A stretch of DNA of 64,000 nucleotides. Origin: Chamaecrista fasciculata. Lineage: Eukaryota; Streptophyta; Magnoliopsida; Fabales; Fabaceae. The position numbers and the translations under genes are program-made. Shown here in pieces: positions 1-12,800 of this stretch; the stretch's first letter is position 1; the number at the start of each line of letters is the position of its first letter. The DNA lies in the NCBI GenBank assembly GCA_003254925.1, contig QANZ01030701.1, positions 5,453 through 69,452 of the forward strand, read 5' to 3'. The notes under the pieces were generated by a model, which did no database searches, had not been told where the DNA came from, and saw only the letters and a program-made list of their open reading frames with translations.

Positions 1-443
1 GGAGAGAAGTCGATTTTCTTCTAAGGAGTTAGAAGAGTTATCGAAAGTTGTGGGTTCTACGGGTTTGAAGACAACAATAGAACAAAAGGAGTTTTGTTGC
101 TGATTGTTGATCTGTGGCGCCATCCACCAGAGTTCAGAGAAGGAGTTCCTGAATTCAGAATCTGTAGATTGGATCCCGAGTCTCTTTGGAGAAAGAGGCG
201 TGGAGGCTAGCACCTCGTGTTCGGGAAACTGTTCGTGTGGATCACCGGTAGAGGAAGGACGTGGAGACGGACTTCTAGACTCACCAGTATCACCAATCCG
301 ATTGAAAGCCTGAGGTATAACACTTTTCGTATCTGGTTTTAAATTCAGCTAGCGGATCTCAGGGTGGGTTTTCCTCGGGGGCGCAAGTTTTTTTTTTAAT
401 TTACGTTTCTTCCGCTGCGTGTTTCCCTGGGGATTTCCCAACA
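1..443 (+). mobile_element. 3' part of a family-X LTR, cut by the window edge
   Basis: This is the terminal part of a long terminal repeat. It shares with 13141-13417 the stretch around 'GTGTGGATCACCGG', the following AGAGGAAGGAC, the CCGATTGAAA block, and the ending TTCCGCTGCG ... GATTTCCC.ACA. It ends in CA at 442-443. The inverted copy at 2635-4525 belongs to the same family. The left part lies outside the window, so it cannot be told whether it is a solo LTR or one end of a full element. No PBS-like site is seen directly after it. It is an old, diverged fossil. Confidence 0.7.
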
Positions 444-448
444 CAAAA

Positions 449-1922
449 TGCTTGGGTATCAATTTGGGAGCTTTAACAAATGTTTTGAAATCCACAAGTT
501 CAAGGCAATTTCACAAACAAAACTTCAAAGTCAAAAACATAGGGTCATTCTTTAAACTTGGCTCTTTCACCCTTTTAAGTTAAATTTCGGCATTTTGTTC
601 TTCACACTTTAAAATCAAGAGTATGATATGAGAATCCCTCATGGTACCAAAGAAATCCCTTTAGTTTATCAAAACCATCAAAATCATCCCTATGGACCAA
701 AATGCAACTTTAAAGTGTTGTGCATGATAATTAAACTTTAAAATACCTTTTCTAAATTCAAATTGATGCATTAGAATTCATTTTTTATCATCCATTGAAC
801 TCATCCAATCATTAATTTCATGAAAACAAAGAGATTTGGTCTAAAACCCAAATTTTCGTCACTTTTGAACCCTAAGATAAAAACAGTCCCAACACTCAAT
901 GTTATGGAGTTTTAATTGCCTCTAAGGGTACCCAACATGATATACTATCATCAAAGGATCCATCCCAACCAAAAATTCAAGAAACAAAGAAGAAATTGAT
1001 GATTTTTAGACACATTTTCGTATAGACCCAAAGAGAGAAGGAAAGGGAGTGGAAATGCTATCTCAAGAGAATAAAATGCTTCCAACTAGCAACCTAGAAG
1101 TTCAGAGATGAAAATGACACCAAAATGTTTCAAAAATCCACATGAAAAGAGAGAAAATTGGCAACACCAAAGGGGAGATAGCATAAAAACGAAAATGGAA
1201 GAAAAAAGGGGGAAAAACGTCACCTATGGAAGAGGAATGGATGTGGTGGCTGTCACCACTGCTATGGACGATGGTGGGCTGCTGGACGGCGGCGGCGGTG
1301 AGGGAGGTGGTCGGCGACAAGAAGGGGTGGTGGTTGGAGGGAGGAAAATGAAGAAAGGAAGAGATACAAGAAGCTTCAAGAACCATTGAACCAAATAAAA
1401 AATGGGTTTGCAAATTTGCTCTTTTGCTATAAATGAAGGAGGAAAATCAGATTTTTCTTGAGGGAATATTCTTAGAATATTCTTAAAAGTCACAATTTCT
1501 TGCATCTCAGTCCCTGAAAACGCGTATTTTTCAATGTCGAATTTTTTTTTTACAAAAGTTTTATCGTTAGATCCGTTTCAAGAAGTAGATTCCAAATATG
1601 AATTTTATTTATGAAAACTCCACCTCCAACACCATTCAGTTCTTACCCAAAAGTGTTCTATCGCAGTACCAAAATAAAAGTCAGACAAAATTTTAAACTC
1701 CATTTGCTCCCAAATTTTTACCACAAGCCAAATAAAATATGGGGATTTCAAAAATGACAATCAAAATTCTAAATTTTTGAGTCCGCTAATTTTTAAAATT
1801 TATAACCCCATAACTTCTAATACTGGTCTAAAACTAGCATAAAGATCTATCAAAATTCAAAAAAATCACTAATTCTATTCTTGAACACCCAAAACTAAAT
1901 TTGAAAATTCCGGGATCTCACA
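449..1922 (-). mobile_element. LTR of a second gypsy-like family, minus orientation
   Basis: Read on the minus strand, the block begins TGTGAGATCCCGGAATTTTC (ending at 1922) and ends in CA near 449. TGTGAGATCCC is a common start of plant Ty3/gypsy LTRs. A minus-strand TATA-like TTTATAGC lies near 1425. The last 245 bp (1678-1922) recur in the same orientation at 16687-16937. The short ORFs on both strands around 1100-1500 are low-complexity (GGC/GGT-rich) and not supported as genes. The left boundary is approximate and no target duplication was found. It looks old. Confidence 0.5.
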
Positions 1923-2407
1923 AGTAATAAGTGATGCTACAACCCAAAAGGTGTGATGATGTGACCACTAGTCTCATCCAAAAATAAAGTGTCATGGTTC
2001 CCTAGACATGTTCATATACATGGCTAGCCGAATCCCTCAAAGTCTACAATAAATGAGATTACCATTTAAATTTCCACGTGGATAAGTATTTAATTTTGGG
2101 GTTATAGATCTGGAATAAATTACCCCCAACTCCTATTCGGGTGAAATGCTTAATCTGATCGAAATGGTCGCATCCCATTTAAATTCTTTCTCCGTTTGTG
2201 TATGTGAGTGGGTCAAGAGATGGCCATATGCCACTCCTTAGACTCTGATTTGTCCTAGTTTCTCTCCATATTTGGATTCGTCTCGCAAAACCAAGAAAAA
2301 TGACCTAAAGATCGTTGAAAACAGAGCTAAAACGAAGAAGTTTCGCGCAACGAAAGTCACACATAAAAGTCAACAGTCGACAGTCAAGGGTGACTAGTCA
2401 ACGATTA
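1923..2407. other. intergenic or decayed retroelement sequence
   Basis: No gene is visible. The stretch lies between the minus-strand LTR and the tail of a gypsy polyprotein and is probably residual retroelement DNA. No ORF or repeat with a recognisable product was seen. Confidence 0.4.
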
Positions 2408-2634
2408 CTATGAACGAGACATGCCAGTGAACGACGGAAATGATGTGAAACAGCAAGCTATTGAACCATTGAAAATTCCAAGTGGACCAATTACAAGGGC
2501 TAGAGCAAAGAAGATCAAGGAAGTATTGATTGGATTAGTGCAAGAGACTTGGGAGAAGCAAATAGCAATTGGGCCAACAAATAATGCTGAAAACGTCATT
2601 TGCCTTATATGGGCTGAAAGTGGAGCTATGCAAC
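2408..2634 (+). mobile_element. remnant of a Ty3/gypsy polyprotein C-terminus
   Basis: A plus-strand open stretch reads PSGPITRARAKKIKEVLIGL followed by VQETW. The 'GPITRARAKK' tail is typical of the C-terminus of plant Ty3/gypsy polyproteins. Only this tail remains, because family-X LTR sequence begins directly after it at 2635. It is a fossil, with nothing else of its element recognised nearby. Confidence 0.5.
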
Positions 2635-4525
2635 TGTTGGGAATTCTAGGCGCCTAACGCAGCGGAAGCAAATATAAAAATTTAAATAAAACGCGCCAAG
2701 TCCTAAAATTCCCGAACGGATCCGCTAGTAGAATTTAAAACTTTTAGATAGTGGTATACCTCACGAGTTTCAATCGGTTGGTTGTACAAGGCGTGTCCTA
2801 GAAGTCCACTTGCAGTGTCCTGCCTCCACCGGTGATCCACACGAACAGTTTGTCGGGCACCATGGTGCTAGCCTTCCGTTCTTTTCTTCAAAAGAACAAG
2901 GGACCAATCTACAGTGACTTTGAGTTCAAGAACTCCTTCTTGAATCAAACAATGTGGCGCAAACTGAGAAGAAAACCCCACAAGAACTCCTTCTTGTTTT
3001 TCCTTCTCTCAAACAACCCTAATTTTGGTGACTGCAAATCGATTTTCCTAACTCCTTAGGCAAAGTCGATTTTTCCTCTCTCAACTCTTGGGAGCCAAAA
3101 TTTTCTCTCACTTGGAAGAGCTAGGGTTGCAGGTGGCGATTTTTCTCTTCTCTCTCTACAAGGAGGAAGACAAAATCAAAAAGTGATTTCTCACTTGCTC
3201 TAGGCACCTAGCCCTAGGGCTTTTAATTATATTTAGAGCATTATTATATTTCTAAAATCATGAGATTACAATAATATCATGACTTCATGAATTGAATTTT
3301 TAATTAAAATATTACCTTAATATTTAGTTTAAATTCAAATTACAATCTTGGAGAATCAAATGAGAGATCAAATCTCCCCTTGGGACCCACCAAGATGGCG
3401 CCATATGCCTCTAAATATCCTTTGGAATTTTATAAATCAAAATCATTCCTAACTCTTAGGAAATCATGATTTTCCAAAGATCATGAGTTGAGATTCAAAT
3501 CTTTTGATATCTATATCAAATCTTTTGAATTCAAACTCATGATTTAAATTAATAAAACAATTTTATTAATCTAAATACATCTCATGAGGCGCCATCCTCA
3601 TATTAATATTAGGGAATTTTATAAATCAATAATCTCCTAACTTTTAGGAATCTTATCTGATTTATTTTCCCTAATATTTTAATTGTAAATAATTAATCCC
3701 TATTAATTATTTAACAATTATTATATTTAAACTTGTCCCACAAATTTAAATATTTCACAACTGTAGATTATTTAAGACAAGACTTAATGTCCCAGACATT
3801 TTGCTATGTCTTAAATTGTGCCACCGGAGTGACCCACGAATTAGCCCTAATTCGTGTCCCTTTAAGCGGTGTCCTGATCCTGCTCATGTGTGACCCAGCA
3901 GGCCTCACGTGAAGCTGGCAGCAAGCCATCTCTATGACCTACAAGTCGTGAGCGGACTCTAGCAAGCCATCACGACTACCCAAAACACGTGAGTTATCGT
4001 TTTTACCAAAACCGACTTAACCTTAGTACCACCTTGTCATAGACCCTATTGTCACACGATATCTTGTTCATGGATTAGGCACAGGAATGTCATCCATAAT
4101 CCAAACCTCAACTTTCTCGATTTCCTGAGTTAGTCCCATTTACCAGCGTGGGCACGCATTTCCTTGGACAGACTCATCGAGGGCGCCAGTTAGATATCTC
4201 CCATTTAATGAGGGACAAAATCCCATCTTGGTCAATCCACATTCCTCAGCACGTCAATCAACCAGACCCATACTTAGCCCTTATGGCTACCCTGTTACGG
4301 GCAACGTTAGACTAAGCCAAAGTCTGACAACTGCAACGCCGGAATAATGATGACCTCAGGTCTAAGGCATCGTGACAGGCGTACAGGAGAGGCAACCTGA
4401 TGACTAAACCCATGCAGGACTCTCCAGGTCAGTCCAGCAACTCGTGACCCCTTACATAATTGCACCATGACTCTCGTTCCAGCATCTAGTGCATGCATCT
4501 CTATGCACCGAGGTCATTGCTCAAC
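2635..4525 (-). mobile_element. family-X LTR, inverted and truncated
   Basis: The left boundary is TG at 2635-2636, and the reverse complement ends TTCCCAACA like the copy at 1-443. The body matches the solo LTR at 11009-13417 in reverse: the cytosine-rich block at 2810-2870, the AT-rich middle, and the conserved 3960-4525 block containing CACGTGAGTTATCG, CATCCATAATCCAAACC, GGCTACCCTGTTACGGGCAA and CCTCTCCTG-like segments. About 200 bp expected at its far (5') end are missing where the Tat gag fragment begins at about 4526. It is an old fossil, an inverted partner of 11009-13417. Confidence 0.75.
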
Positions 4526-4588
4526 TAAGTCAGCGAGTTTATCGTTAAGGAGGACAACCAGTTTGCCTCCAAGAGCTGCTTCAACAAA

Positions 4589-5655
4589 ATGAATGACACA
4601 CAGAACAGTCAGCCTGCCGGCCGAAATCAAAACAGGAACGGAAAATGGAAGAGGCACGATCGCCCTTCATCTTCATCCCGGGATCATCACGCCCGCCCTT
4701 CACGGGAAAATTCCCAACATACCATATTCTCACTGTTTCCAGGTCAGAAATCTGGCGCGCCTGTTGTACGTTCGACATCTTTCCTATAGCGAAGCCTCTC
4801 CCCGTTAAGCCTGGTCTCCCAAGAGATACCAGCAAGCATTGCAGATATAATAACGTCTACGGCCACACCACTGACGAGTGCATCTCCCTAAAAGATGCCA
4901 TTGAACAGCTCATCCGTGACGGCCACCTGGCCGAGTATAAGCAGAAGAAGAGACCAGAGTCTGACAGGGACGTCTCTCAGCCTAAAAATAGGAAGATCGC
5001 CAAGGACGGGAGCGGCAATACCAAACAGAGTGAAGCGCCCGCCAGAACCGTGATCAACACCATCTCTGGTGGCATTCACAGGCACAGGACGCCACACAAC
5101 CGCAAAACCATCATGCGGTCAATCATGTGCATGCACTACACCAACAAGCGCTCCCACGAGGATATCCACGCACCAATCACCTTCACCTATGATGAGCTGA
5201 TGCCCGTTGAGTACGACGAGCCCATGGTCATCACGACGCGCATTGGCGAGATTGATGTGCGAAGAATCTTAGTGGACCAGGGTTCATCTTCGGATATCCT
5301 ATACTTCCACACCTTTGAACATCTGGGTATCCCTCTAGGAGCCCTTAAGCCTTTCCACGAACCACTGATCGGCTTCGCAGGGACTAGGACGCCCGCCGAA
5401 GGAGTCCTAGAAGCCAAGCTGACGCTTGAGGGAGATGGAACTCTCCCCAGAACATCCGCCATCTATGCTAGCTTCATTGTTGTCGCCGCCCCATCTGCAT
5501 ACAACGCCATCCTCGGACGCTCAAGTCTGAATGCGTTCCGAGCTGTGATCTCCACCGCTCATTTATTGATGAAATTTCCAACTCGGTGGGGGACGGCAAG
5601 TCTCCGAGGTGACCAGCTCGAGGCTCGCCGATGCTACGCAACAAGCTTGGCCTAG
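4589..5655 (+). pseudogene. Tat element: gag end and aspartic protease region
   Basis: The segment contains a CRYN-type short zinc-knuckle-like patch (CRYNNVYGHTTDECISLKDA) near 4840-4890, typical of the gag C-terminus of this lineage. This is followed by the protease region with RRILVDQGSSSDILY near 5260-5300 and the downstream AYNAILGRSSLNAF block. It is part of the decayed element at 4526-16686 and is a fossil without a current cellular role. Confidence 0.7.
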
Positions 5656-6134
5656 GTCACGATCGACCCCAGCTACCAGACTGGCCCATTTATGGAAGGA
5701 AAACCATACTCTCCTCCCCCGGAGCCCGCCGGAGAGGATGCAGACAAAAGCGCAACAACAAAAATAACGAACCTACGTGATGAGGTAGACCGCGCCAGCG
5801 GCTGACGCCTCCTAGATCTGTAGCTAACTCTAAATGGGTGGATTAGCCGCCCGACCTTAAGATTAGTTGCAATCTTTCCCTTCTGTCTGTTATGTTTCTA
5901 TGTTCGTTTTCCCCTTCCCTAAAATTCTTAAGGCCCAGCTTTATCATTTCTATGTACGCTCTGACCTACCCATGGCGGACAAGTTATTTACTTAATAACA
6001 TCATCTCCCCTTACGAAATATCTTGCAAACTCTTTACTTACGTATCTTATCTTACGTTTTAGGTAGAGGGCGCACGCCCCACACCTTCGGACGCGCTTGT
6101 CCAAATTCATTTCCCCGGGCACCCGAAGCGAACA

Positions 6135-7400
6135 GTGAGCATTTCAGCGGACCTACCCGCCCAGCAGAAAGCCAAGCTATCCGACTTCCTGCTCGCCAAT
6201 GGCGATATCTTTGCATGGTCCGCCTCGGACATGCCTGGTGTTGACCCCAAATTGGTTATGCATTCCCTCGATTTGGATGACCGCCGCGGGGTGTTCCAAA
6301 AGAAGCGAGTCCTGGGGTTAGAGCGGCAGCTTGCCGCAAACGAAGAGGTTAACAAGTTGTTGGCGGCCGATTTCATACGGGAGACCAAATATCCCACCTG
6401 GCTGTCCAATGTCGTTCTAGTCCCCAAGCACAATGGCAAATGGGGAATGTGCGTGGACTTCATGGACCTGAACAAGGCGACCCCAAGGACCTTCACCCGC
6501 TCCCTAGCATCGACAAATTAGTGGACAACACCTGCGGGTACGCCACTTTGAGCTTCCTTGACGCCTTTTCAGGCTATAACCAAATCGAGATGAACCCTAA
6601 GGACATTGACAAGACGACCTTCATCACTGAACAGGGTATCTACTGCTACAACGTCATGCCATTCGGCTTGAAGAACGCGGGCGCCACATACCAGATAATG
6701 ATGGACCGTTTCTTCAAGGACAACGTAGGCAGAAATATTGAAGTCTATGTCAATGACATGGTCGTCAAAACAAAGGCCGGCGGCGACCACCTTGATGACT
6801 TGCAGGAAATCTTCCAGATTCTCCGCCATTACAGGCTACGCCTCAACCCGGCCAAGTGCGCCTTCGGGGGTCGCCAGGGGCAAATTCCTAAGATTCATGA
6901 TCTCCCAGCGCGGGATAGAGGTCAACCCGGATCAGTGCCAGGCCATCCTCGACATGACAACACCAATAACCCTGAAGGAGGTACAACGCCTCAACGGGCG
7001 CATAGCCGCGCTCCATCGCTTCCTGGAAAGGTCGGGCGACCGATACTTACCCTTCTTCAAAACTCTTAAAGGAGGAAAGAACTTCACTTGGACCGCCGAA
7101 TGTGAAAAGGCATTCCAAGAGCTGAAGACGTATCTAAGCAGACCGCCCATACTCACAACCCCAACGCCAGGCAATCCAATCTACGCATACCTTGCCGCAA
7201 CTGATGTGGCCGTGAGCTCCGTCTTGATCATCGAAGACAAAGACGAACAGTGACCCATCTATTTCTCCAGCAAAGTACTCACGGGCGCCGAGACCCGATA
7301 TGACTTGCTGGAAAAGCTAGTATACGCACTACTTGTTTCCACAAGGAAGGTGCGACCGTACTATCAACAGTATGTGATAATCGTCTAGACGGACCGCCCC
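6135..7400 (+). pseudogene. Tat element: reverse transcriptase and RNase H
   Basis: Recognisable RT blocks are DMPGVDP, KWGMCVDFMDLNKA, LSFLDAFSGYNQIEMNPKD and VMPFGLKNAGATYQ, followed by the thumb and connection region and an RNase H start near 7150-7250 (YAYLAATDVAVSSVLI). The order and wording match plant Ty3/gypsy Tat polyproteins. It is broken in several places and belongs to the same element as the flanking protease and integrase pieces. Confidence 0.75.
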
Positions 7401-8110
7401 ATGAGGCAAATCATCCATCAGCCCGACATTGCGGACCGCCTCGTCAACTGGTCGATCGAGCTTTCTGAATTCGGCCTCACTTTCGAGCCTCGGCGCGCGA
7501 TAAAGGGGCAAGCCCTCGCCGACTTCGTCGCAGAGATGATGCCCACCAATCCAGCCTCCACTACCTGGAATGTTCACATAGATGGCGCCTCGTCCGTCAA
7601 GTTTCGCGGTGTAGGAGTCATCGTCGAGTCGCCCGACGGCTACGCCATCGAACAAGCTATCGACATACGCTTTCCTGCCACAAATAATCAGGCAGAGTAT
7701 GAAGCACTCATTGCCGCCCTCGAACTCGCTGTGGGCTTGGGCGCCCAGGACATTCACGTCTACAGCGACTCCCGACTTGTAGTCGGACACATGAAAGGAG
7801 ATTTCGAGGCCAAGGAACCCACTATACTCTAGTATGTGGAAAAGGCACAATACATCCTCCGTCATCACATCCGGGCCGCCCAATTCACGCACATCATGCG
7901 TTCTAAAAACCCCAGGGCAGATGCTTTGGCCAAGCTAGCCTCTAAGCCGGACGCTAGAGGCCGCTCTACCATCATTCGAACCACCCTGGAATGCCCATCG
8001 ATTGAAGGCCCAATAGTCTTGGCTGTTGAGACAACTCCTGACTGGCAAACACCAATCATGGCTTACATAAGAAATGGAACTCTCCCGCCTGACAGGAACG
8101 AAGCCTGAAA
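7401..8110 (+). pseudogene. Tat element: second (archaeal-type) RNase H region
   Basis: The stretch contains 'WNVHIDGASS', 'ATNNQAEYEALIAALELA' and 'VYSDSRLVVGHMKGDFEAKE', the pattern of the additional RNase H found in Tat-type gypsy elements. A following 'NPRADALAKLAS' segment is the usual end of that domain. It is a fossil domain of the 4526-16686 element and is broken. Confidence 0.75.
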
Positions 8111-9240
8111 GGTCGTACGCCGGGCTGCCCACTATTTCCTCTGGGGAATGAACTTTACCGGCAAGGTCACTCTATGCCTTGCCTCAGATGCGTCAGACCA
8201 AACGACGCCCGCCTGATTCTCGAAGAGCTTCACGAAGGACTCTTTGGCTCGCTTCAAGCCGCCCCCACTCTAAAGCGCAAAGTCCTCATCTCGGGGTACT
8301 ATTGGCCTTCCATCATCAGGGACGCCACTGAACTGGTGAAAACTTGTAGGAAGTGTCAGGAGCACGCCAGCCACATTCATATCCCGGGAGAAGATATGCG
8401 CCCAATGGAGTCCCCCTCTCGGGCCATTCCCGACCGCCACAGGCCAGCGGAGATTCCTTATCGTTGCAATCGATCTTTTTACTAAATTGGTCAAGGCAGA
8501 ACCAGTCAAATCCATCAGCTCTGCTCAGATGAAAACCTTCGTCTTGCAGAACATACTCTCCCGATTTGGCGTCCCCCAATGAATCATCAGTGATAACGGC
8601 GGCCAATTCATCAGCGATTCTTTCCGCGAATTCTGCGCCGAATATGACATCTCCCTGGGCAATACCTCAGTTGAACACCCCTCGACTAACGGGCAAATCG
8701 AGCTCGCCAACCGCATCATCTTGAACGGATTGAAGCACCGACTCGACGACGCCAAAGGTCGTTGGGCGAACGAACTTCCAACCGTCTTATGGTCCTATCA
8801 GATCACACCTCAAGAGTCTACAGGCGAGGCGCCTTACACCCTTACCTATGGATCGCCCGCCATGATCCCAGCTCAGACCGCTTACCTCTCAGACAGAGTC
8901 TTGTACTACAACGAGGAGGCTAATTGAAGCTGTAGGGCGATCGCCCTGGACGAACTCGAAGAGGTACACGAAATTGCCAGAATCCGGCAGGCCGCCTACA
9001 AAGAACGCATGGCGAAATACTTCAACAAGAAGGTCAAACACCGGTCCTTCGAGATAGGCGACCTTGTCCTTTGAGACGTCGCCAACGACCGCTTGAACCT
9101 CTCGCACGACAAGCTACACCCTAACTGGGAAGGACCATACCGCATTGTCAAGGTTATTCCAGGGGCGCTTACATGCTTTCCACACTGGACGGCCGCCGAC
9201 TAGAAAACCCATGGAACTTCGCGAGCCTTAGAAAGTATCT
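8111..9240 (+). pseudogene. Tat element: integrase
   Basis: The integrase zinc-finger region ends with CRKCQEHASH near 8346-8375. The catalytic core follows, with SDNGGQFISDSFREF near 8590-8635 and STNGQIELANR near 8685-8710. A C-terminal part holds the DLV ... NDRLNLSHDKLHPNWEGPYR-like text near 9060-9150. It is broken in several places. Confidence 0.75.
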
Positions 9241-9886
9241 TGACCGCACGGTCAACAACATTACACTTTGATTCATTTCTTTTGTAATTTTACATTGTCT
9301 TTTTTCCATTTCGTTTACTTCATGTAACGATCGCCACGACGCTCACGTTAATGCAATTATAGCATTTCACTCCCCTCACACAACTTGTGTGTTGCTTATT
9401 CTTATTCCAATTACGTTAATTTAGGCGCAGCCTAATCTAAACAACTTGCAACATGTAAGTTATTTCTAACGCTCCGATGAAGAGCTTGAAAGTAGGAGGG
9501 ACGCCTCCATACGCTTTTTTTTTAGGCGCTCCGCGCGCCCATGAGCCGACAAGTTGCTCATACGTCATGCTGGACCACCACCTCATGACTGGCTAGGCCC
9601 CCAGTCCGATCGCCAACAAAGTTGGGCGGACACAGATACATACATACTTGCGCAATTAAAATAAACATCTCAAGCAAATAAAACAACACATAGCATGCAT
9701 ACGAAACGTACTTATCAAAATATGGACCTTATGGCCCAGAATATCATCTGGCCGCACGACCAAAAAATTCATCAATACAAACGGGCCCACACGCCTTAAA
9801 ATATTCAACAAAGGGCACACACGCCCTATACAAATTACAAAGGGGAAACACACCCCCAACAAAATATAAATTTACAAATGGATGAC
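9241..9886. other. non-coding spacer of the Tat element
   Basis: This lies between integrase and the antisense ORF block. No gene is seen. It is a known long-spacer position in Tat elements. Confidence 0.5.
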
Positions 9887-12800
9887 TCAGTCATCTAAAA
9901 TCACAGTAGTTGTGGCCACCCCCGGGACATACTCGCCACTACTTTCACCTCCCTCACTGTCCGCGGCCACAGCCGGATTCTCAACGTCCGCATGATTACC
10001 CGTGGTGCTCAGCACGTCCGCCGTAGGCACGAACCCCATATCCCCTGGCCTGAGCTGCGACTGCCCCTCCGCCACCTCGTAAGCGTGGATAGTCCAGCAG
10101 GCCGGCCTGTCGGGCATTGGTGAGCCAGGCTCATCGTCATCCGTGGTCACCCGTATCTCATAGCCGCCCTGCCCGTCTGGCAACAACTCGTGGGTGTAGT
10201 CGATGCCCGCCTCATTCAGCCCGGGGTTCAGCAAACTTAGCTGCTTGCGGCAGTTCTCGGAGCCACCAGCGGACGCATTCACATAGTACCAGTACTAGTG
10301 TGACCGCTCGTCTCGACATGCCCGATATATTCTTTGGGCCTCCCTTGCTTGATACGCCTCAAGCTCCTCTTTGGCGGCCGCTGCATCACCCTGTTGCGCC
10401 GCTGCCTCCCGCACGGCCTCGGCCGCCTCTAGTTCTGCCTTTTTCCTTCTCTCTCTCTCCCTCTTCTTCTCCTCTTCAAGCTTCTTCCCAAGTGCCCTCT
10501 AAGCTTGGGCGTCTGCCAAGGCCTTCTCCCTAGCAGCTTCCAGTGCTTTCTTCTCCTCGGCACCCCCGGTCGCCCTGGCCTCTGCCCTCAGATGGGCAAC
10601 CTCCCTCGCTAGATTGTGCGTTAATGTCTGCGAGGCATGGGCAGCCGCAGCAGCCACCATGCTATGTGCCGCCGCATATTCAGCCGGCGGACGCCTGAAC
10701 CCAACTGCCACCAGGTGGTCGTGCCACTCATAGGTACTCGAAGAATATAGGGAGTGGATTGAAGCCACGCCGGAGAACCGCCCTCCATTTGGGTTTGACG
10801 GCAAGTAAGGAAACATCGCTTCCCCCCTCTCATCCACCCTCCGCTCGTCGGACATATGCAGTCAGGGGTTCGGCGGCTCATCACCATCCGGGCTGCTGTT
10901 CTTGATGAACAGACCAAGCTCCTCCTGAGTCCAATGTATGAACATGCCCAGCTCCTCAGGACCACTCGTGCGCGCCTTCTTGGAAGGTGGAGCCTCTTGT
11001 GAAGCAGCTGTTGGAGATTGTGCCCTAGGGCCAATCATTTTGTATGTGCGCACATACTGGTTGACTAATTTATGGATGATAAATTGAGTCGTTATCATAT
11101 TATTAGCATGTTTACTATGATAACAATCCGTGATTAATTATGTGATAATTAGTCTAAACTGTCCCTGGTCGCTCATTCGAGCGGGAACTTGAAATGAACT
11201 AAGACCAGCATGACCTCGGTGTATAGATATACATGCACTAGATGCTTTACGAGAGTCATGGTGCAATAAGTAAAGGGTTACAAGTTGCTGGACCGACCTA
11301 GAGAGTCCTGCATGGGTTTTAGTCATGAGCTAGCCTCTCCTGTACACCTGTCACGATAGCCTTAGACATGAGGTCTTGACTATTCCGGCGTTGTAGTTGT
11401 CGAATTTTGGCCTAGTCTAACGTTGCCCGTAACAGGGTAGCCATAAGGACTAGGTACGGGTTTGGTTGATTGTCGTGCTGAGGAATGTGGTTGACCAAAA
11501 TGGGATTTTGTCCCTCATTAAGATGAGAGATATTTAACTGGGCCCCTCGATGAGTCTGTCGAAGGAATGTGTGGCCACACAAGGAAATGAGACTAACTAA
11601 GGGAATCGAGAAAGTTGTGGTTTGGATTATGGATGACAATCCCATGCCTAATCCAGGACCAAAATATCGTGTGACAATAGGGATTATGACAAGGTGGTAC
11701 TTAGGTTAAGTCGTTAATGTTAAAGCGATAACTCGCGTGTTTTGGGTAGTCGTGATGGCTTGCTAGAGTCCGTTCTCGACTTGTGAGTCATAAGATGGCT
11801 TGCTGCCAACTTCACGTGAGGCCTGTTGGGTCACACATGAGGAGGATCAAGATGCCGCACTGGGACACGAATTAGGGTTAATTCGTTAGTCACTTCGGTG
11901 ACACAATTTAAGACATAGTTGAATGTCTTAGGACATGAAATCTTGTCTTAGATAAATATCTACGTTTGTGACATTTAAATTTTTTGGACAAATATTAATT
12001 GTTAAATAGTTTACAATTAAATTCTTGTTTAAAATATTAGGGAATAATAAATTAAATAGATTTCCTAAAAGTTAGGAGATTATTAATTTATTAAAATCAC
12101 TAATATTTGGGATAACAAGATAATGGGGGTGGCGCCTCTTTTGGTCTTATTTAATTAATGAAAATGTTTTGTTAATTAAATAAAGATAACAAGATTTGAA
12201 TTTGAATTCAAAATATGATTTCAAGATTCAAAGTTTGAATTAAAGATATTAGGGTAATATTTTAATTCAATATTATTAGGGAATTTGAATTCAAGATTCA
12301 AATTTGAATTAAAGATATTAGGGTAATATTTTAATTCAATAATGAATTTGAATTCAAGGATTATCTTTTTGAAAAGATTCTGGATTTGAATTAAAGATAT
12401 TAAAGTAATATTTTAATTCAATAATCTTAAAAGATAACAAGTAGGATATAACTACCTAAGAGTTTGGGTTGTTATGGAATTCCCTTCTTGAGGATGTCGC
12501 CTATCTTAGTGTCTTGGGGTGCAAGATTTGTTCTTGCGTTTTGAGTTTAAGATATGAGCCAAATCGATTTTAATTAAAATTATTAAGGTAATATTTTAAT
12601 TGTAAATTTAAATCCTCATGACTCATTCCGACCAATAGGATTTGAGGAATCAAGATTTGGTTTCAAGATTTGATCTTGAAGGCCAAGATTTCGATTTGGC
12701 CTTAGGTTTTTGAATTGTAATATTAGTGTAATATTATAAATCAAATATATTGGGAATCCTTATCCAAGATTTGAGGAATTCACTAAATGGTTTAGTGAAA

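Noticed and set aside
1108-1389. 93-codon ORF rich in Gly/Arg, with antisense ORFs
   Set aside because: Low-complexity GGC/GGT-rich stretch inside an LTR, open on both strands by composition.
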